A stretch of 64,000 nucleotides of DNA from Lonicera japonica. Its lineage: Eukaryota > Streptophyta > Magnoliopsida > Dipsacales > Caprifoliaceae. The stretch is taken from positions 9,188,394 to 9,252,393 of the forward strand of contig CM038470.1 in NCBI GenBank assembly GCA_021464415.1, given 5' to 3'. The position numbers and the translations under genes are program-made. The notes under the pieces were generated by a model, which was not told the origin of the DNA, searched no databases, and saw nothing but the letters and a program-made list of their open reading frames with translations. Positions 25,091 through 37,795 of this stretch are shown in pieces; within the stretch, counting starts at the first letter, position 1, and every line of letters starts with the position of its first letter.

Positions 25091-25714
25091 AAAAAAAAAA
25101 AAGAAGATCAGCTGCAATTTCGCACAACTCCCCCTCCTGCTGCCTGACTTCCACCTAGTCGTTTTAGAATTTTTGAAATTTATGGGAATTCTATTTGGCG
25201 CGTACAAGCAAAAAAAAATGGACAAAAGCAACTGTAAATGAAACCATCCGGTGGTTACTTCTTTTTTCTGACACAACGGAGATCTTATATCTCGTTAGGC
25301 AGATTGATATCTTCTATCTCATATGGCAAAGGTGGAGCTTTATAGATCTTATTTCTCATCAGGCAAAGGTTAAGGCACGGAGACCCAAATTAGAACATCA
25401 AATTCAGATTTCATGAACAAGGAGCTAAATGGGTACAAAGCGACTGGGCGTCACTTTATTGTCATAATATTTCCTCACCAATTAATCAGCCAGTAGTAAA
25501 TCCACTGGCAATTGAATCAGCATTTCAACTTCAAGAGCAGAACGGAGGAGCAGCCAAACAACAGATCAACATGTGCATGTGCGTGTACAAAGAAGAACAG
25601 GAGGTAACCAAAAGATACTAATATAAACTAAATCAAAGACAGATTCATAACTCCACCATCATACATAGAGGACGTCAAGAGACTCCTACTTATGCATCAA
25701 TAACCAAATTTCAC
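25091..25714. other. 3' flank of the 793-residue protein gene
   Basis: No separate gene. TTTATT at 25455-25460 reads AATAAA on the minus strand, about 255 nt after the stop codon, and is a candidate polyadenylation signal for the gene at 25715-28096. Confidence 0.45.
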
Positions 25715-28096
25715 CTAGGATTCAGTAGTAACATCACAAGCAAGATTTTGGTCCGGAGCACATTCAGACATTTCTGGTACTTTCTGCTTTACAAACAATT
25801 CCTTCAGTAGCTTCACCTCATTCTCAAAACCCAACAGCCTATCATCCATCACTTGAACCTTGTTAAGATGCACTTGAAACTTGCCAACGCACTCTTCTTC
25901 CATCTCCTTGCATTTTTGCTCAATCATCAACCGATTCAACCTATCTTCTTCTTCTTGCTTAAACCGTTGCTTCTCTAGCTCAACAGGTCCCAACACGAGC
26001 CCCCCGGGACCCGCATCCTTGTAAACAGGCTCTTCTGGAAGCTGAAAACGTTGTCGGTATTCAAAAAAGGCCTTGTTGGTGTCTTTTAAGGCCTTTCTGT
26101 AGCCCTCTAAAAGATTCCCCATCAAGTAAAGCTCACGTTCGAGCCTAAATATCTCTCCATCTTTTTTCTGGAGCTCTTCACACTTGCTTTTATGCATGTG
26201 TTCAATCATTGTGCCTCGTTGTTGCAGCTCATTAAGCAAGATCTGTTGATTCATATTTGCTTCTTGATAAGTCTGTTCCTTCGTCTCGTACATGATTCTA
26301 GCCTTTTCCGCCCATTGTTGAACTTGCACCATACATGTTCCGAAATCCGATGGTTCATTGTCCCACAAACCATCAGTCCTCATCCTCTTATTGGTACCGA
26401 CAATCGTATGTTTCGATTCATCATGCTGATGATCATGCACCATTTCTCTCTTACCGTTGTTACCAAAAATGGACTGAGCGCCCAAAACAGTATGCGTTTC
26501 AGCCCTTGACAAAAGCAGCTCGGATGAAAATTGGTCGTGAAGTTGCCTCTGCAAACCGTAAGGAATATGGTTTTCTTCCATTCCTTGAAGCAAATTGCCA
26601 GTTAACCCGTCCCCATCATGGACATTTTCGTTTGGTTCAATATTGAACCCATCTTCCATTTCTTCTTCTTCTTCCTCTTCTTGTTCTTCTTCTTCCTCCA
26701 CCCCAATTTCGTCTCCTTGTTTTCTCTCCTCCTCAATACTATCCAAATCCCCAGCTTCTTCGAATTGACAAGGCTGCAAAAAATGCTGACCAATTTCATT
26801 CTTTCCATCGCAAAACCACTGCCCATGTTCTTCCTCCTTGGACTCATCAATATTCATCATCTCATCCTCCTTCACCTCTGCTTTTTCAACATTATCTTGC
26901 CCGTTTTCTTGCCCCAAGGTCAATTCAATACTGGGTTCATCCAATATTATATTCTCTTGACCCTTGGGCTCATTTGCATCTCCCATTTTCAAATCACCCA
27001 TCTTCAAATCACCATCACCATCACCACCATCTTCTTCTTCCTTCACTTCCACCTTCATATCCATCTTAGGCTCTTCCATCACCATCTCTCCCTTTTGAAA
27101 CTTTATCAAATACTGCAAATGAGACGCATAATAACAATCAGTCATTTTCTCTCCTTGTGCCAACTCTTTCTCCACCATAAACCAAAACAAACTCGCCCAA
27201 TCTACCTTCTCGGGATGCCCATCCTTAATCGATCGAGTCCAATTCAATACCTCACTCGGCATCATCCATGTATCCTCATGTAAAAGCACCCAATTCGAGA
27301 CAAAATCTTCTATAAACGATATAGACTCCTCCGATAAAGCCTCCGTGTCCAAATCTACCCCCTCCAAAGCAGTATTACCCTTGTCTTTCTTCACAGACAA
27401 CTTAAGCGCTCGAGCCAAATCAGCCCTATTAACCCCAATTCTAATCCCATTCACATAACTACACCGCTTTGATGAATCATAAGTAGCAATCAACTGCGCA
27501 ATGAGATCAATCCTAATGTCTCGATCAAACTCGATATGGACAAAATCCCACAAACCCAGATGCTTAAGAAGCTTCTCGTGCTTGGGAAAATCCAAGATTT
27601 TGGAGGGTACAAAGGGAATGGGGTTGAAATTCTCAGTTAGGGTTTGGATTTTCTTTTCGATGGCTTGTTGTTTCTTGATATTACGGGCGCCTTTCTTGCG
27701 CTTGTTGTTGAATCGGCGATTAGGGTTCGTTGGGGAGGTGAGTGGGGGTGGGGTTGGGTCCGAGATTGTGACGTGGATAACCATAGGATGAGGAGAGAGA
27801 GACTTACCTGATTGTTCTTGGTTTTCTTGATCTTCTTGATCAAGAATTTGTGGGTCTTCTCTGTTCTCTTCATCTTGCTCTTGTTGGTGTTGGGGGTCAT
27901 TGGGGTCTGATTGTTGTGGAATTTGGGGATCTGCGGCATCTAGGGTTTGGAATTGAGGGGATTGGGGTTGAGAATTTGGTGGTGGTGGTGCTGATGGTGA
28001 TGGTGGTTGTTGTTGATTTGATTCTTCGTGAGTAGGACTAGGGTTTTGTGGGTGCAGAGTTTCGGCTTCGGGTTGAGTATCGGAGGGAGAGGCCAT
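25715..28096 (-). CDS. Single-exon plant protein with acidic centre and C-terminal coiled coil; function unknown
   Basis: An uninterrupted frame encodes 793 residues. I start it at the ATG at 28096, in a strong context (CGCCATGGCC); the frame continues upstream for 14 codons without an ATG. Residues 1-100 are rich in Pro, Gln and Asn. A Lys/Arg patch (RRFNNKRKKGARNIKKQQ, about 125-145) looks like a nuclear localisation signal. Residues about 150-335 form a likely globular domain (LKHLGLWDFVHIEFDRDIR, VNRADLARALKL, NWVLLHEDTWMMPSEVLNW). An acidic Glu-rich run lies near 463-482. Residues about 590-770 are heptad-rich and predict a coiled coil. The layout suggests a nuclear or scaffold protein. 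I cannot name the family; it reads as an ordinary expressed host gene, not a transposon. Its neighbours give no functional hint. Confidence 0.85.
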   Translation of the reverse strand: MASPSDTQPEAETLHPQNPSPTHEESNQQQPPSPSAPPPPNSQPQSPQFQTLDAADPQIPQQSDPNDPQHQQEQDEENREDPQILDQEDQENQEQSGKSLSPHPMVIHVTISDPTPPPLTSPTNPNRRFNNKRKKGARNIKKQQAIEKKIQTLTENFNPIPFVPSKILDFPKHEKLLKHLGLWDFVHIEFDRDIRIDLIAQLIATYDSSKRCSYVNGIRIGVNRADLARALKLSVKKDKGNTALEGVDLDTEALSEESISFIEDFVSNWVLLHEDTWMMPSEVLNWTRSIKDGHPEKVDWASLFWFMVEKELAQGEKMTDCYYASHLQYLIKFQKGEMVMEEPKMDMKVEVKEEEDGGDGDGDLKMGDLKMGDANEPKGQENIILDEPSIELTLGQENGQDNVEKAEVKEDEMMNIDESKEEEHGQWFCDGKNEIGQHFLQPCQFEEAGDLDSIEEERKQGDEIGVEEEEEQEEEEEEEMEDGFNIEPNENVHDGDGLTGNLLQGMEENHIPYGLQRQLHDQFSSELLLSRAETHTVLGAQSIFGNNGKREMVHDHQHDESKHTIVGTNKRMRTDGLWDNEPSDFGTCMVQVQQWAEKARIMYETKEQTYQEANMNQQILLNELQQRGTMIEHMHKSKCEELQKKDGEIFRLERELYLMGNLLEGYRKALKDTNKAFFEYRQRFQLPEEPVYKDAGPGGLVLGPVELEKQRFKQEEEDRLNRLMIEQKCKEMEEECVGKFQVHLNKVQVMDDRLLGFENEVKLLKELFVKQKVPEMSECAPDQNLACDVTTES

Positions 28097-28140
28097 GGCG
28101 AATTGGCGATTGGTTTTCTCCAACTTGTTCTGTCGCACAC

Positions 28141-28631
28141 TTTATTAGTACTTGAAGTAGAGAAATCCCTGTAATGTATTTGTTTAAATCAGCAAAAAAA
28201 ATAATAATAATGGTATAATCAAAAATAGAAAATATAATTAATTTTAATAATTAACTAAAAATAATACTCAATAATATAATTAAATTTTAGGAACACTTTT
28301 AATTAATAACTAAATATGCTCCATTTATAATCAAATTAACCACATTTTTCAATAATCAAAATGAGAAACCACTAATTTTATTGGTTTCAAATTTAAATAA
28401 TATTTCTCTTTTTTTGAAAAAAAAAATTCAAATTGATTAATTTGTTACAAATTAATATAATAGATACTACAAATTTAGTTATTGAGAAAAAATAACCTTC
28501 GATGATGTATATATTGTTAACTTTAACAATTTATTAAATAAATTATTTTAATTTTGGTTATTCCATTAGAGATGCTTTAAGATTTTTATTTTATTTATTT
28601 ATTTCAAAAAAGACACCCACCACTTTTCAAC
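28141..28631. other. AT-rich upstream region of the 793-residue protein gene
   Basis: No gene or clear element. It should hold the promoter of the minus-strand gene ending here, but no convincing TATA box is placed at the right distance. Confidence 0.4.
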
Positions 28632-28634
28632 TAA

Positions 28635-29043
28635 GAGCTTCTCTATTGGTATGAAAAAAAGTCTATAATTTAGCTATTTTTTCATGCATGCAGTTGTGGT
28701 AATAATGGGATTAGGGAATGGAATGGTAGACGAATAACAAAAGTAGGATGTTTAAAAAATCTGCTGAGTTTTTTTTTTTTTTTTTTTAAAAAAAAATCTC
28801 CCCACAGACGATGCATAGAACATCGCCTCTATACATTACCAAAGTGCATCATTTGTGGGATTATGCCCTATAGTCGATGCACAGTGTATCGTGTATAAAG
28901 GTTCAACCATGGCCGACATTCACTCCATCGGCTATGTGTATTTTTCCCTTTCCCATCTCCTTTTTCCCTGTAAACTATGGAAGAATGGTATGCTAAATAT
29001 ACTCATTTAGCATACCATTTTAACATACCTGATGGAGATGGTC
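28635..29043. mobile_element. MITE with TAA target duplication (409 bp)
   Basis: The left end GAGCTTCTCTATTGGTATG and the right end, reverse complement GACCATCTCCATCAGGTATG, are inverted repeats. TAA lies on both sides (28632-28634 and 29044-29046). This suits PIF/Harbinger-type MITEs. The inner part has a 22-base T-run and palindromic words such as 'tagcataccatttt'. No coding frame. Confidence 0.65.
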
Positions 29044-29155
29044 TAAATAAAGAAGATATAAAGAAAATAGTTATTTAAGAAGGGAATAAACCTCTTATAC
29101 GAGGTGTTGTGGTGGTGTAGGACACACGTGTCCAAGCGTAATACTTGTGTCGGGT

Positions 29156-32100
29156 TGTTACATCCCCATTTTGGACCACCAAAATACTTGAATAAATTAA
29201 ATAAGATTCACGAGTACACAACTGTCCAATTATCAATAGTGAAACCAAACCAACCGTTTCAACTTAAAACATAAAACTTGTCAATAAATAAATAAAAAAA
29301 AATCTTATATTGGAATAATAAAAATATGCGTTATAAAGAAACCTGAATGTATTCTCAATCTCCAAACTTAAATTACAAAAATCCAATTATATTAACAAAT
29401 TACAATATCTTTTTAAAACAATTGGTCATAATATTTACATTATCCCCGTACACAAATTCCATCGAAAATAATGCCAACTTTCAAATAAGTAATATTACAA
29501 TAACTCAGCATGAACTTAACTTTTGCATTCGAACAATTAAACCTGCAAAACTCTTAAGCTATGTTCATAAAAAGAACGCACCCAAGAACTATTAAAACAA
29601 CTTGGGTCAATATATTGAATATATTGGTATGAGACATATATACAACTAACTATATAAACATAAAAATCACAAATAGTTATCATACGCCATGTGACAAGAC
29701 ATGTAGTTCCATATTCTTACCAAGACAAAATAATAGTTTTTGGGTTTAGTAACAACAAATAATTTATTATCCTGCTACTAACTTTTATTATCTTTTTACA
29801 GAAAAATAATAATTTTCCTTTTAAAAACCTTAAATCATATTTGTGAATAATTTTTTGAACATTAATTAAAAATAACGATATATATAGATATATATTAAGT
29901 AACTAACTCTTACTTGTAGTAGGCTCATCATGTATAAACGTTAGAAGAGCCTACAACCCTGCAAATGAATGATTAGCGAAAACACTTAAAATAACCATAA
30001 AAACACATCAGTAGAAAAATGAGAAATAGTGTTTAACATAGCACAATAAATACCAAAATGGAAAAATTATAATTGACAATTTTGAAGGCCTAAATGACTT
30101 GATACAGAAAAACTCAAAGAACAAAAGATGTTCAAAGTGTAGTTATACATGTGACTGTAAAATTTTATAATTTTCTAAACATATTTATTGATTGTGTAAA
30201 TTATTAATCCAATTTACCCGCCAACCACGAGCTGACATGTGGCCGTCCACATCAACAATCAAGCCTGCCCCAACGGGAGAAGCTCAGAGGAGCCCTGTTG
30301 GGTTACTATAAGAAGGATATAGTCTCTCAAGGATTGGGCACCCGCTTAATAGTTAATTAAGAGTAGTGAATTGCGGAACTCGGGTTCTAGAGCTTTTTTG
30401 GTGAGCTTTGGAGCTCCCCCTCGCCTAACCACTATGCCAGAGTGGTTGGCAAAAGTATGGACGACTGCCATTTGCCCTGTAGAGCGAGCAGAACTCCTCT
30501 CACATTCATTAAATGCATACCAACTACATTTAACGCACTAGAATTCATGGAGAAATAAGGGCAGAGTTGGTGATAATCAAAGCATGGCTCCATACTTACT
30601 CTGGGAGTTCTGGATCATGTGTTAGACTATAATTTGATAAATCCAAGTATGATAACTAGGTTGTAACTAGTATGTGACACTTGTTAATAACCCATTGGTT
30701 ATGTCAAGTAAATTAATATATGGTTGGGTTAACTATAGAAGTGACGTAGTAGAACTTAATTAATTTATTTTATGTGTTAATTTTGTATTAATAACTATTT
30801 TTGTGGTTATTAACCACGTATGTGCTTTATTTGTTAAATATTAGTAAAGTGTGCTAGTGCCTTAATTGTAAGTTTTACTTGATATATATGTACTTATATT
30901 GTATTAGAGTCGTATATAGTATATGCAAATTGATTGTAGTGGCTATTTGATGCGTACGTGAATTGACAAGTGAAAATCTTAAAAAATAATTTTGAATGTG
31001 TTAATTTTTTTTGTACTTGACTTAAGAGATGGGGTTTAATGGAGGATTGGTTTTAAAGTGGTTTGGAGACATAATAATTTAATTGAGTTGAAAGGACTAA
31101 AATATAAAATATTAAAAGTTTAGGGTTAAAATAATAAAATTATGAAACTAGAGGATGAATTATTATAATTATGTCAAAAGTTTGATTATGACAAACCGAC
31201 TCATCTTTGCTTTTTGTGCCAAGATTTCCATTTCTTCCATTCATTTGGCCGAGAGCTCCAAGCTGTTTTCTTTCTCTTAAATTTTCATAAACTTTTATTT
31301 AATTTGATTCAATTAAAATTCTAATGTTTAGTATTTATTCAAGATTTCTATACGAAAGTTATTCTACGTATCAAAGGTTTCAAATTGAGTAGAATATTAT
31401 TCGATAATTTTGACTTTATGGGCCAACTTGGCTTTCATCTCTTATGTGCTCCATGAAATTAAGGTAATGATTATTAGTTCAATATTTTTGTAAAGGTTAC
31501 GTAAGTTACATTAATTATTGTTAAACGTTATATATGTTTCAAAATATATTGAATAAATATTGGTTTTATTACATTAATTGGTGGTAGAGTATTATAGTGA
31601 TTTATATGTGGGCATATTATAATGTAACATTGAAGAATATCAATTTATATATGGGTTTCACAATTTTTTCTAAAATACTAGGTTTGATATATTTAGTAAA
31701 AGTGATAATTTTTAAAGAAAAATAGTTAAACTATATAAATTGGATGTTGAAAATTATCATACGTCATAATTTGTTAAGATGAATTTAATTAATATAATTA
31801 AAGAGATTTTGGTAAAAAGATTGTATACGTGAAAATGATATATTGCATGATGTACACGAAAAATCATAAAATGTGAAATTAAGTGCATTGCATAGCACGA
31901 CACAACACTGGGCACTTGTTGGTGAACTATATTATGTTCATGACTCATGTGTCTGACGATATTATGATGATTAGTTTTATTTTGCACGTTATATATATAA
32001 TTGCTATGGTTATTGTTTTTATTCAATCATGCCATCATGCTATATTATTTATATTTATTATTTGGTCGACCTATTTTAATTAGTCTAAAATGGATTAGTG

Positions 32101-32156
32101 AGTCCCTGGGTTTTAATAGCGTTGTTAATGCGCTAATTGGGACCGGGGCATCACAG
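29156..32156 (+). mobile_element. Possible long LTR or remnant of a Gypsy-type retrotransposon
   Basis: It starts TGTTACATCCCCATTTTGG and ends GACCGGGGCATCACA, the TG...CA edges seen in plant Gypsy LTRs. The last 150 bp ('ggattagtgagtccctggg', 'gcgctaattgggaccgggg') look like such an LTR's 3' end. No flanking duplication matches, and no gag-pol coding is present inside. It may be a solo LTR, several pieces, or chance. Sub-region 30230-30620 is more GC-rich than its surroundings and includes GCCTAACCACTATGCCAGAG (30433-30452), the reverse of a tRNA A-box, perhaps a minus-strand SINE. The rest is AT-rich without genes. Confidence 0.3.
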
Positions 32157-32162
32157 GACTAA

Positions 32163-35100
32163 TGAAAAATAATAAAGGAGGAATAATTCTCCCTTATTGA
32201 AGTAAATGAAATGCAAATACACTTATTAAATAGAATAAAGAACCCATTAAAATAGGATTTGATTAACAACTTTTCAAAATATTTGACTTTTCTTGATTTC
32301 CCCGATTTACCTTAAATCAGATCAGAATAATTCTTAATTTATCGACAATCCCCCTTAAGTTAGTGCACATATATCTATCATGCCCAACTTGCTAACTTGG
32401 AGCTCAAACGGCTGTCTTAACAGTCCATTGGTTAAGATATTTGCAATTTGCTGAGTCGTAAGAATAAATGGTGTGCAAATACCACCTTCCAATTTCTATT
32501 TTATAATGTGTCTATCCACCTCAATGTGTTTTGTCATGTAATTTAGAACATGATTGTGTAATATGCTGATTGTCGCCTTGTTATCACAATACAGTTTCCT
32601 AGGAAGGTTAACATGTTTCTTAAGCTCCTAAAGAACCTTTTTCAACCATAGTATTTCACAAACTCCTTGAGCCATTAATCGATACTTAGTTTCAACACTA
32701 TTTTTAGAACAAAATTTTGATTTTTTACTTCTCCAAGTAACTAAGTTGCCCTGTAGGAATGCGCAATATCCTAATATCGATCTTTTGTCAACAACTGATC
32801 CTGCCCAGTCTACATCCGTGTATATCTCAATTTCTCTTTTCTTATTCTTCTTGAAGAATAGTCTTTTCCCTAGAGTCCGCTTTAGATATTGAATAATTCG
32901 ATACACCGCTTCAAGATGCTTTTCATATGAAGAATGCATAAAATGACTAACCATGCTATTAGCGAAGCGAATATATGGTCGAGTGTGGGATAAGTAAATT
33001 AATCTACCAACCAACCTATGGTACTCTGCCGCGTTTACTAGAATGCCTTCTTTTATTTCTACAAATTTAGCATTAACCTGCATTGGCATTTTAGGGAGTC
33101 TGCACTCACTCATCCCTGTTTCCTTCAAAAAAAAATCTAAGATATACTTCTATTGTGACACCACAAGTTTTCGCAAAGTCGTAAGACCATGTATGGGGGC
33201 TGACTGTCTGAATCATATTTGTGCAATGCTAAACCAGAGCCTCTCTTGAAGGCTAACCTGAGTCCAATTGTTTTATTCATTTTTTTTTCATTCAAGAACA
33301 AGAAGTTTAGTCCCCTTCTCGTTTTTTTTCATTTTTTTGCAACAGATATAGGGGAAAGTGTTGTTAAATTTATATCTTGTGGTAATAAAAATGTATTGTT
33401 CTAGGGTATATCAAGTTTCTGTGGACCGAGCAGAAAGGTTGACTTTGTCCTTGTTAACAAACAATTTAAAATACCTTCAATTTTTTAAAACAAGCCCATG
33501 TCAAATATCAATGATTTAAAACACTTCTTTTTACACTATTTCGGAAACCTAAAAACTCAATCGTATAAATATACCTTCCATTGATCTCGAAATCTCCATT
33601 TAAAAGAAGTATCGCTTAGGTCCCAAGTCTTTAATCTTAAACTCAGAGGCTAAACTCTGCTTCAATTGGCCCATTTCTTTTAAGTCAATCTAATTTCAAG
33701 ATTATATTGTCCATGTAGACTATCATGACTGAAATCCTGTCTTCTTTGGTAAAACTCTTTGTGAACCGAGTGTGGTCAAATTTCCCTTGACTAGATCCTT
33801 GACTTTTAACAAACTTTGTGAATCTTTCAAACCAGGCTCTAGGCAAATTAATTAAGGCCATATAGGGATTTTTTCGCTTACACACTTTAGATCTAAACTT
33901 CTTCGTGAAAACAAGAGGGGCTTTCATATATACTTCCTCTTCCATCCATTAAGGAAAACATTATACATATTTAATTGGTGTAGAAGCTAGTTAAGTTTTG
34001 CTGCAATATTAGACAAGAGCACTCGTATAATATTTAGTTTTGCCATAAGATAAAAGGTCTCATAATAATTAACACCTAGGTCTGAGTAAAGCCTTTAGCC
34101 ATTAGTCAGGCCATATATATCTCCAAAGACCCATATGAGATGTACTTAACTGTGAACACCCATTTATAGTAAACAATTGTCTTCCCTTGAGGCATGTCTA
34201 TTTTCTCCCAAGTAGCATTCTTCTTTTGAGCTTTCATTTCTCGATATACAGCTTTATTCCACTCAGGAAGATTTAGAGCCTCATGGACACTGCTAAGAAT
34301 GAAAACATTGGATACTTGTGACAAAAAAACACTAAAGGAATTACACACATTTTTGTAATATACAAAGTTAGATAAAGGATGTTTAGTACTTGACCTAACA
34401 TATTTCCTAAGAATAATTGGAAGATTAGGTTGGTTTAAAGAATTTGACTCAAAAATACTTGGAGGGTTACTACTAAAAGTATCTGGAAGATTATTAATCT
34501 CATGATCTAATACATAGTTAGATTCTTAGTGGTACTGCAAAATAGGGTTTTATTTTTTTAAGATATGGCATTTCTTTGAATAAACAAGATCTTTGTACTG
34601 TTTCACACACATATATGTTATTTCATGACTATGAATCAGTGATGGCATTATTGAAGGCTAATTACTGATTTTAATATTTGATTCATTTGTTTTCATATAA
34701 TTTGAGTTGAGATTTTCCACCTCACTTTCACTTTCCCTGGACGGTTGTTTAGGTGAAGCGTTATTGGGAACAAAATTAATGGTTAAATATGAACTAATTA
34801 AAAAAAGCATATTCAATATTGCTCTTATTTTGAAGATGAAAAGTGTTATAGTAAGAATGTCCTTCCAAAAATGTAACATTTATCAACGTAAAATTTTTGC
34901 GCAAAAGTGGATCAAAACATTTATACCCTTTATGATTGACAAGATAACCACAAAAATGCACTTATGAGCCTTTAGATCAAGTTTTGTACATCTAGGATCG
35001 TGATTGTAAACAAAAGCGGTATTGCCAAAAAATTTCAAAGGAATGTTTGTTGAAAGTCAAAAAGTGAGAAAACAGTCATTGAAAACTTTTATTAGAGTTT

Positions 35101-35616
35101 TAAAATTCAAAACTCTTATTGGTAGTCTATTGATTAAGTTTGTGGCTGTGAAAATTGCTTCCCCCCAAAGATATTTTGGAACCTTAGTTGAAAAACTTAA
35201 GGCTAGCTTGAGCAACTTTTACGAGATGTTTATTTTTCCTTCTAGCCACTCCTTTTTTTGTTTCGGAGTTGCAAGAACTTTCACGCATGATTCCTTTTTT
35301 AGCAAAATGTTTCCCCAAAATATTATTGAAGTACTCTTTGCCATTATCATTTAGAAAAAAACTTGATTTGTGCATGGAATTTTGTAATAACCATCGTATA
35401 AAATTTTTTAAACACATTCTCAGTATCCGATTTTTCTTTTAGTAAAAACACCTAAATGACCTCTGTGTGATCATCGATAATTATGATAAACGAACGTTTT
35501 TCAGAAAAGGTTACTACTCTAAAAGAACCTCGTACATCGGCAACAAGTTGCTTAAATCTATTTTTTGGCACTATATGATTTAGAGGGATTTTGAGGTACA
35601 ACATGTATATTTTTTT
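32163..35616 (-). mobile_element. Decayed Ty1/copia retrotransposon (integrase, RT, RNase H remnants)
   Basis: On the minus strand, in order. Integrase remnants: 35590-35184 (FIIIIDDHTEVI, KEYFNNILGKHFAKKGI). Reverse transcriptase: 34348-34060 (ALNLPEWNKAVYREMKAQKKN, KWVFTVKY, MAKGFTQT) and 33945-33685 (PLVFTKKFRSKVCKRKNPYMAL, VMIVYMDNIIL). RNase H end: 33128-32628 (EYHRLVGRLIYLSHTRPYI, IYTDVDWAGSVVDKRSILGYC). Stops and frameshifts separate the blocks, so it is inactive. A polypurine tract (AACTTAAGGGGGAT on the minus strand) precedes TGTCGATAAATTAAG at 32349; a 3' LTR of about 187 bp may run from there to TTTTTCA at 32163. The 5' LTR is not seen. A hAT-type element cuts the upstream end at 35617. 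Confidence 0.88.
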
Positions 35617-36309
35617 CAGTGTTCTAAAAGGCGGCCTATGAGGTACCCGGGCACCCTGATTAGTGCCTAGGCGGGTGATTAGGTGCGGGGATAAATTAGG
35701 CGGGTTCCAAGGAGGGTTGGGCGGAAGCTAAACGGATTAAGCGGATAATTTTTTTTCCCTATTCTTAAAGAGCTGCCTATTTTTCATTTTGTTTAAAATT
35801 TTCATTTAATAAAATGGATACAATCTATCAACCATCATAAGTAAATTTATCTATCATTCCTCCAATTGAAATGAAATGCTAACCAAATATTGCAATCACT
35901 AAAATACATTCAAGAATAGCTTGCTTTAACTAGTTATAAACGCATCAAACTATTTTACTTCCTCAATCTTATCTTGAACTTTCTTCTTATTTTTCTTTTA
36001 TTGTTGCATTTTCTTTTCACTAGCTTATTATTATTATTATTGTTGTTGTTGTTGTTGTTGTTGCTGCTGCTGCTGTTGTTGTTATTGTTACTGCTTAAAA
36101 TAAATTGATAATTTCATATAGATGTGACCCCGTGTTGAATTTTGTTTTGGACAGTGAACCCAATGACTATGTTTCTCTTGTTTGTGCTTTATACAAGTAT
36201 TGCATATATATATACATTTTTTTAAAAAAGGCCTAGCACCTAAATGCATAGGCTCCAGTTAAGCGCTCTATGGCCGCCTTAGGTCCGCCTAGCGCCTTTT
36301 AGAACATTG
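35617..36309. mobile_element. hAT-type non-autonomous element inside the copia remnant (693 bp)
   Basis: The left end CAGTGTTCTAAAAGGCGGCC matches the inverted right end CAATGTTCTAAAAGGCGCTA. Subterminal parts are rich in 'ggcgg' and 'cctag' words. The 8 bp outside each end (attttttt and atttctgt) agree at six positions, a decayed hAT-like duplication. A triplet microsatellite (TTA/TTG/CTG runs, about 36028-36085) lies inside. Confidence 0.65.
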
Positions 36310-36679
36310 ATTTCTGTATTCTTAACAAATAGAAATAACCCTAATAAAAAAGAATTCTTTATCTTTAATCTAATTTTTAGAATAAAAATATTTAGTTCCC
36401 TTATCAAGCCATTTTCCCCTTTAACCTAACTCCCTAGAGTCTTGGTCGTCTGTTAAAACATAATAGAAGGACAAAAAATATTGCTTTACTGATTAAAATT
36501 GAACATAATATGAAAATCATAGTGTTACCTTATAATATGATGAAATGTGTAAAAGATTCGCACTCCCGACAATAAAAAGTGCCATCTAAATTTTATTTTA
36601 TTTTTTTGCAAAAAGGAGCATACACAGCTCAACCACATACATACATACATATATATATATATGTATATATATACATAGA
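36310..36679. other. AT-rich spacer
   Basis: No gene is seen. It may include more of the copia element's upstream part, but no gag motif is readable. It ends in a TATA/CATA microsatellite (36638-36675). Confidence 0.35.
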
Positions 36680-37795
36680 GCATTGTTCAGGTGCGAACTA
36701 GGTTTACTCAATTCGCAGGAATTGAGAGGAAAAAATGGCGGGCCCCACTGCTTTTGCTTTTAAACAATAAACAACTTTAAATTAAAATAATATTTTCGCC
36801 TCATTTCTCTCATCGTTTCATCCCCTTCTATCTCATTGTTCTTCTTCCTTTCCCTTCTCTTTTTCATTTTTTTTTCTTCTCCAAAAAAAGGCAAACAAAA
36901 CGCCTAACTGTTTGTGGAATTTAGATGGAAGATCGCATTATCACGAGTAGGGTCATCAAAGATCAGAAGCTTATTTTGTAAGGTCCTGAATAAATCCCAC
37001 AATAGTTTGTGGAATTTAGATGTAAGATGAAATTTTCATAACTTAAGTGTTAATACATATCAGACAAAGCTTGATTTACATGGTAGCCTAACAAAAATTG
37101 CCCAAAAAAATTCTTGATTTCTCTCAATTTCGCGATTGGAAAGATTATACTGGAAAATAGAAAAAGGATAAAAAAAATAAAAAAAATAAGGAAAAGTTTT
37201 TGGAATTTATTTTGGGAAAACTTTTGGCAATACTTGGAAGTTAGTCTTTCTTTTATTTCCTTCTGCTTGCTAGTGGGTGAGAGAAATGGTGAAAATAAAT
37301 ACACAAAGAATTTGGACAAAGAAAGGTGAAGAGGGTTTTTTCTTCTCTGCCGAGAAGAGAACATATTGTGTGTGTTTCTATGGGAGTCATGCATACAATC
37401 ATTTGTTAGGAGTGTTAATTTTTAAGGGAAAAGAAAATTATGAGTGAAATTTTCTTCTTTAGAGAGAAACCAAACACTTGGATCAAGATAAGTTTCCATA
37501 TAATTGAGAAAGATTATTTTGTGTGTTGAAAAAACAAAACGTTCTTCAAATTTGTAATGGCTATATTTCAAAATGGAGATAAATCACGATTTTTGTGTGC
37601 TACATAAATCACGCTTAGAAATAGATTAAGCTTTGAGAGAGAGAGAATAGAAGAAGAACAATGAGAAAGAGGGGAAGGAAAAAATGAGGGAGAGAGATGA
37701 GGTGAAAAATATTATTTTAAGTTAAAGTTGTTTTTTGTTCAAAAACAAAAGCAGTGGGGCCCGCCGTTTTCCCCATCAATTCGTGAGCTATGCTA
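36680..37795. mobile_element. MULE-like element with long terminal inverted repeats
   Basis: The left arm (about 36720-36900) contains 'ggcgggccccactgcttttg', 'aacaactttaaattaaaata' and 'ttctctcatcg'. The right arm (about 37620-37785) carries the same order in reverse complement, for example CAAAAGCAGTGGGGCCCGCC at 37746-37765. The arms are at least 150 bp and about 80-85% alike by eye. The 700-bp middle has no credible gene. The outer ends are uncertain because both are embedded in TATA repeats, so no target duplication is given. Confidence 0.6.

Noticed and set aside
26192..27283. Plus-strand frames of 100-220 codons
   Set aside because: They are antisense reflections of the 793-residue gene; the long Phe/Leu runs mirror its Glu/Lys codons.
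28097..28138. Upstream extension of the 793-residue frame
   Set aside because: It has no ATG (only a GTG), and the ATG at 28096 has a strong context.
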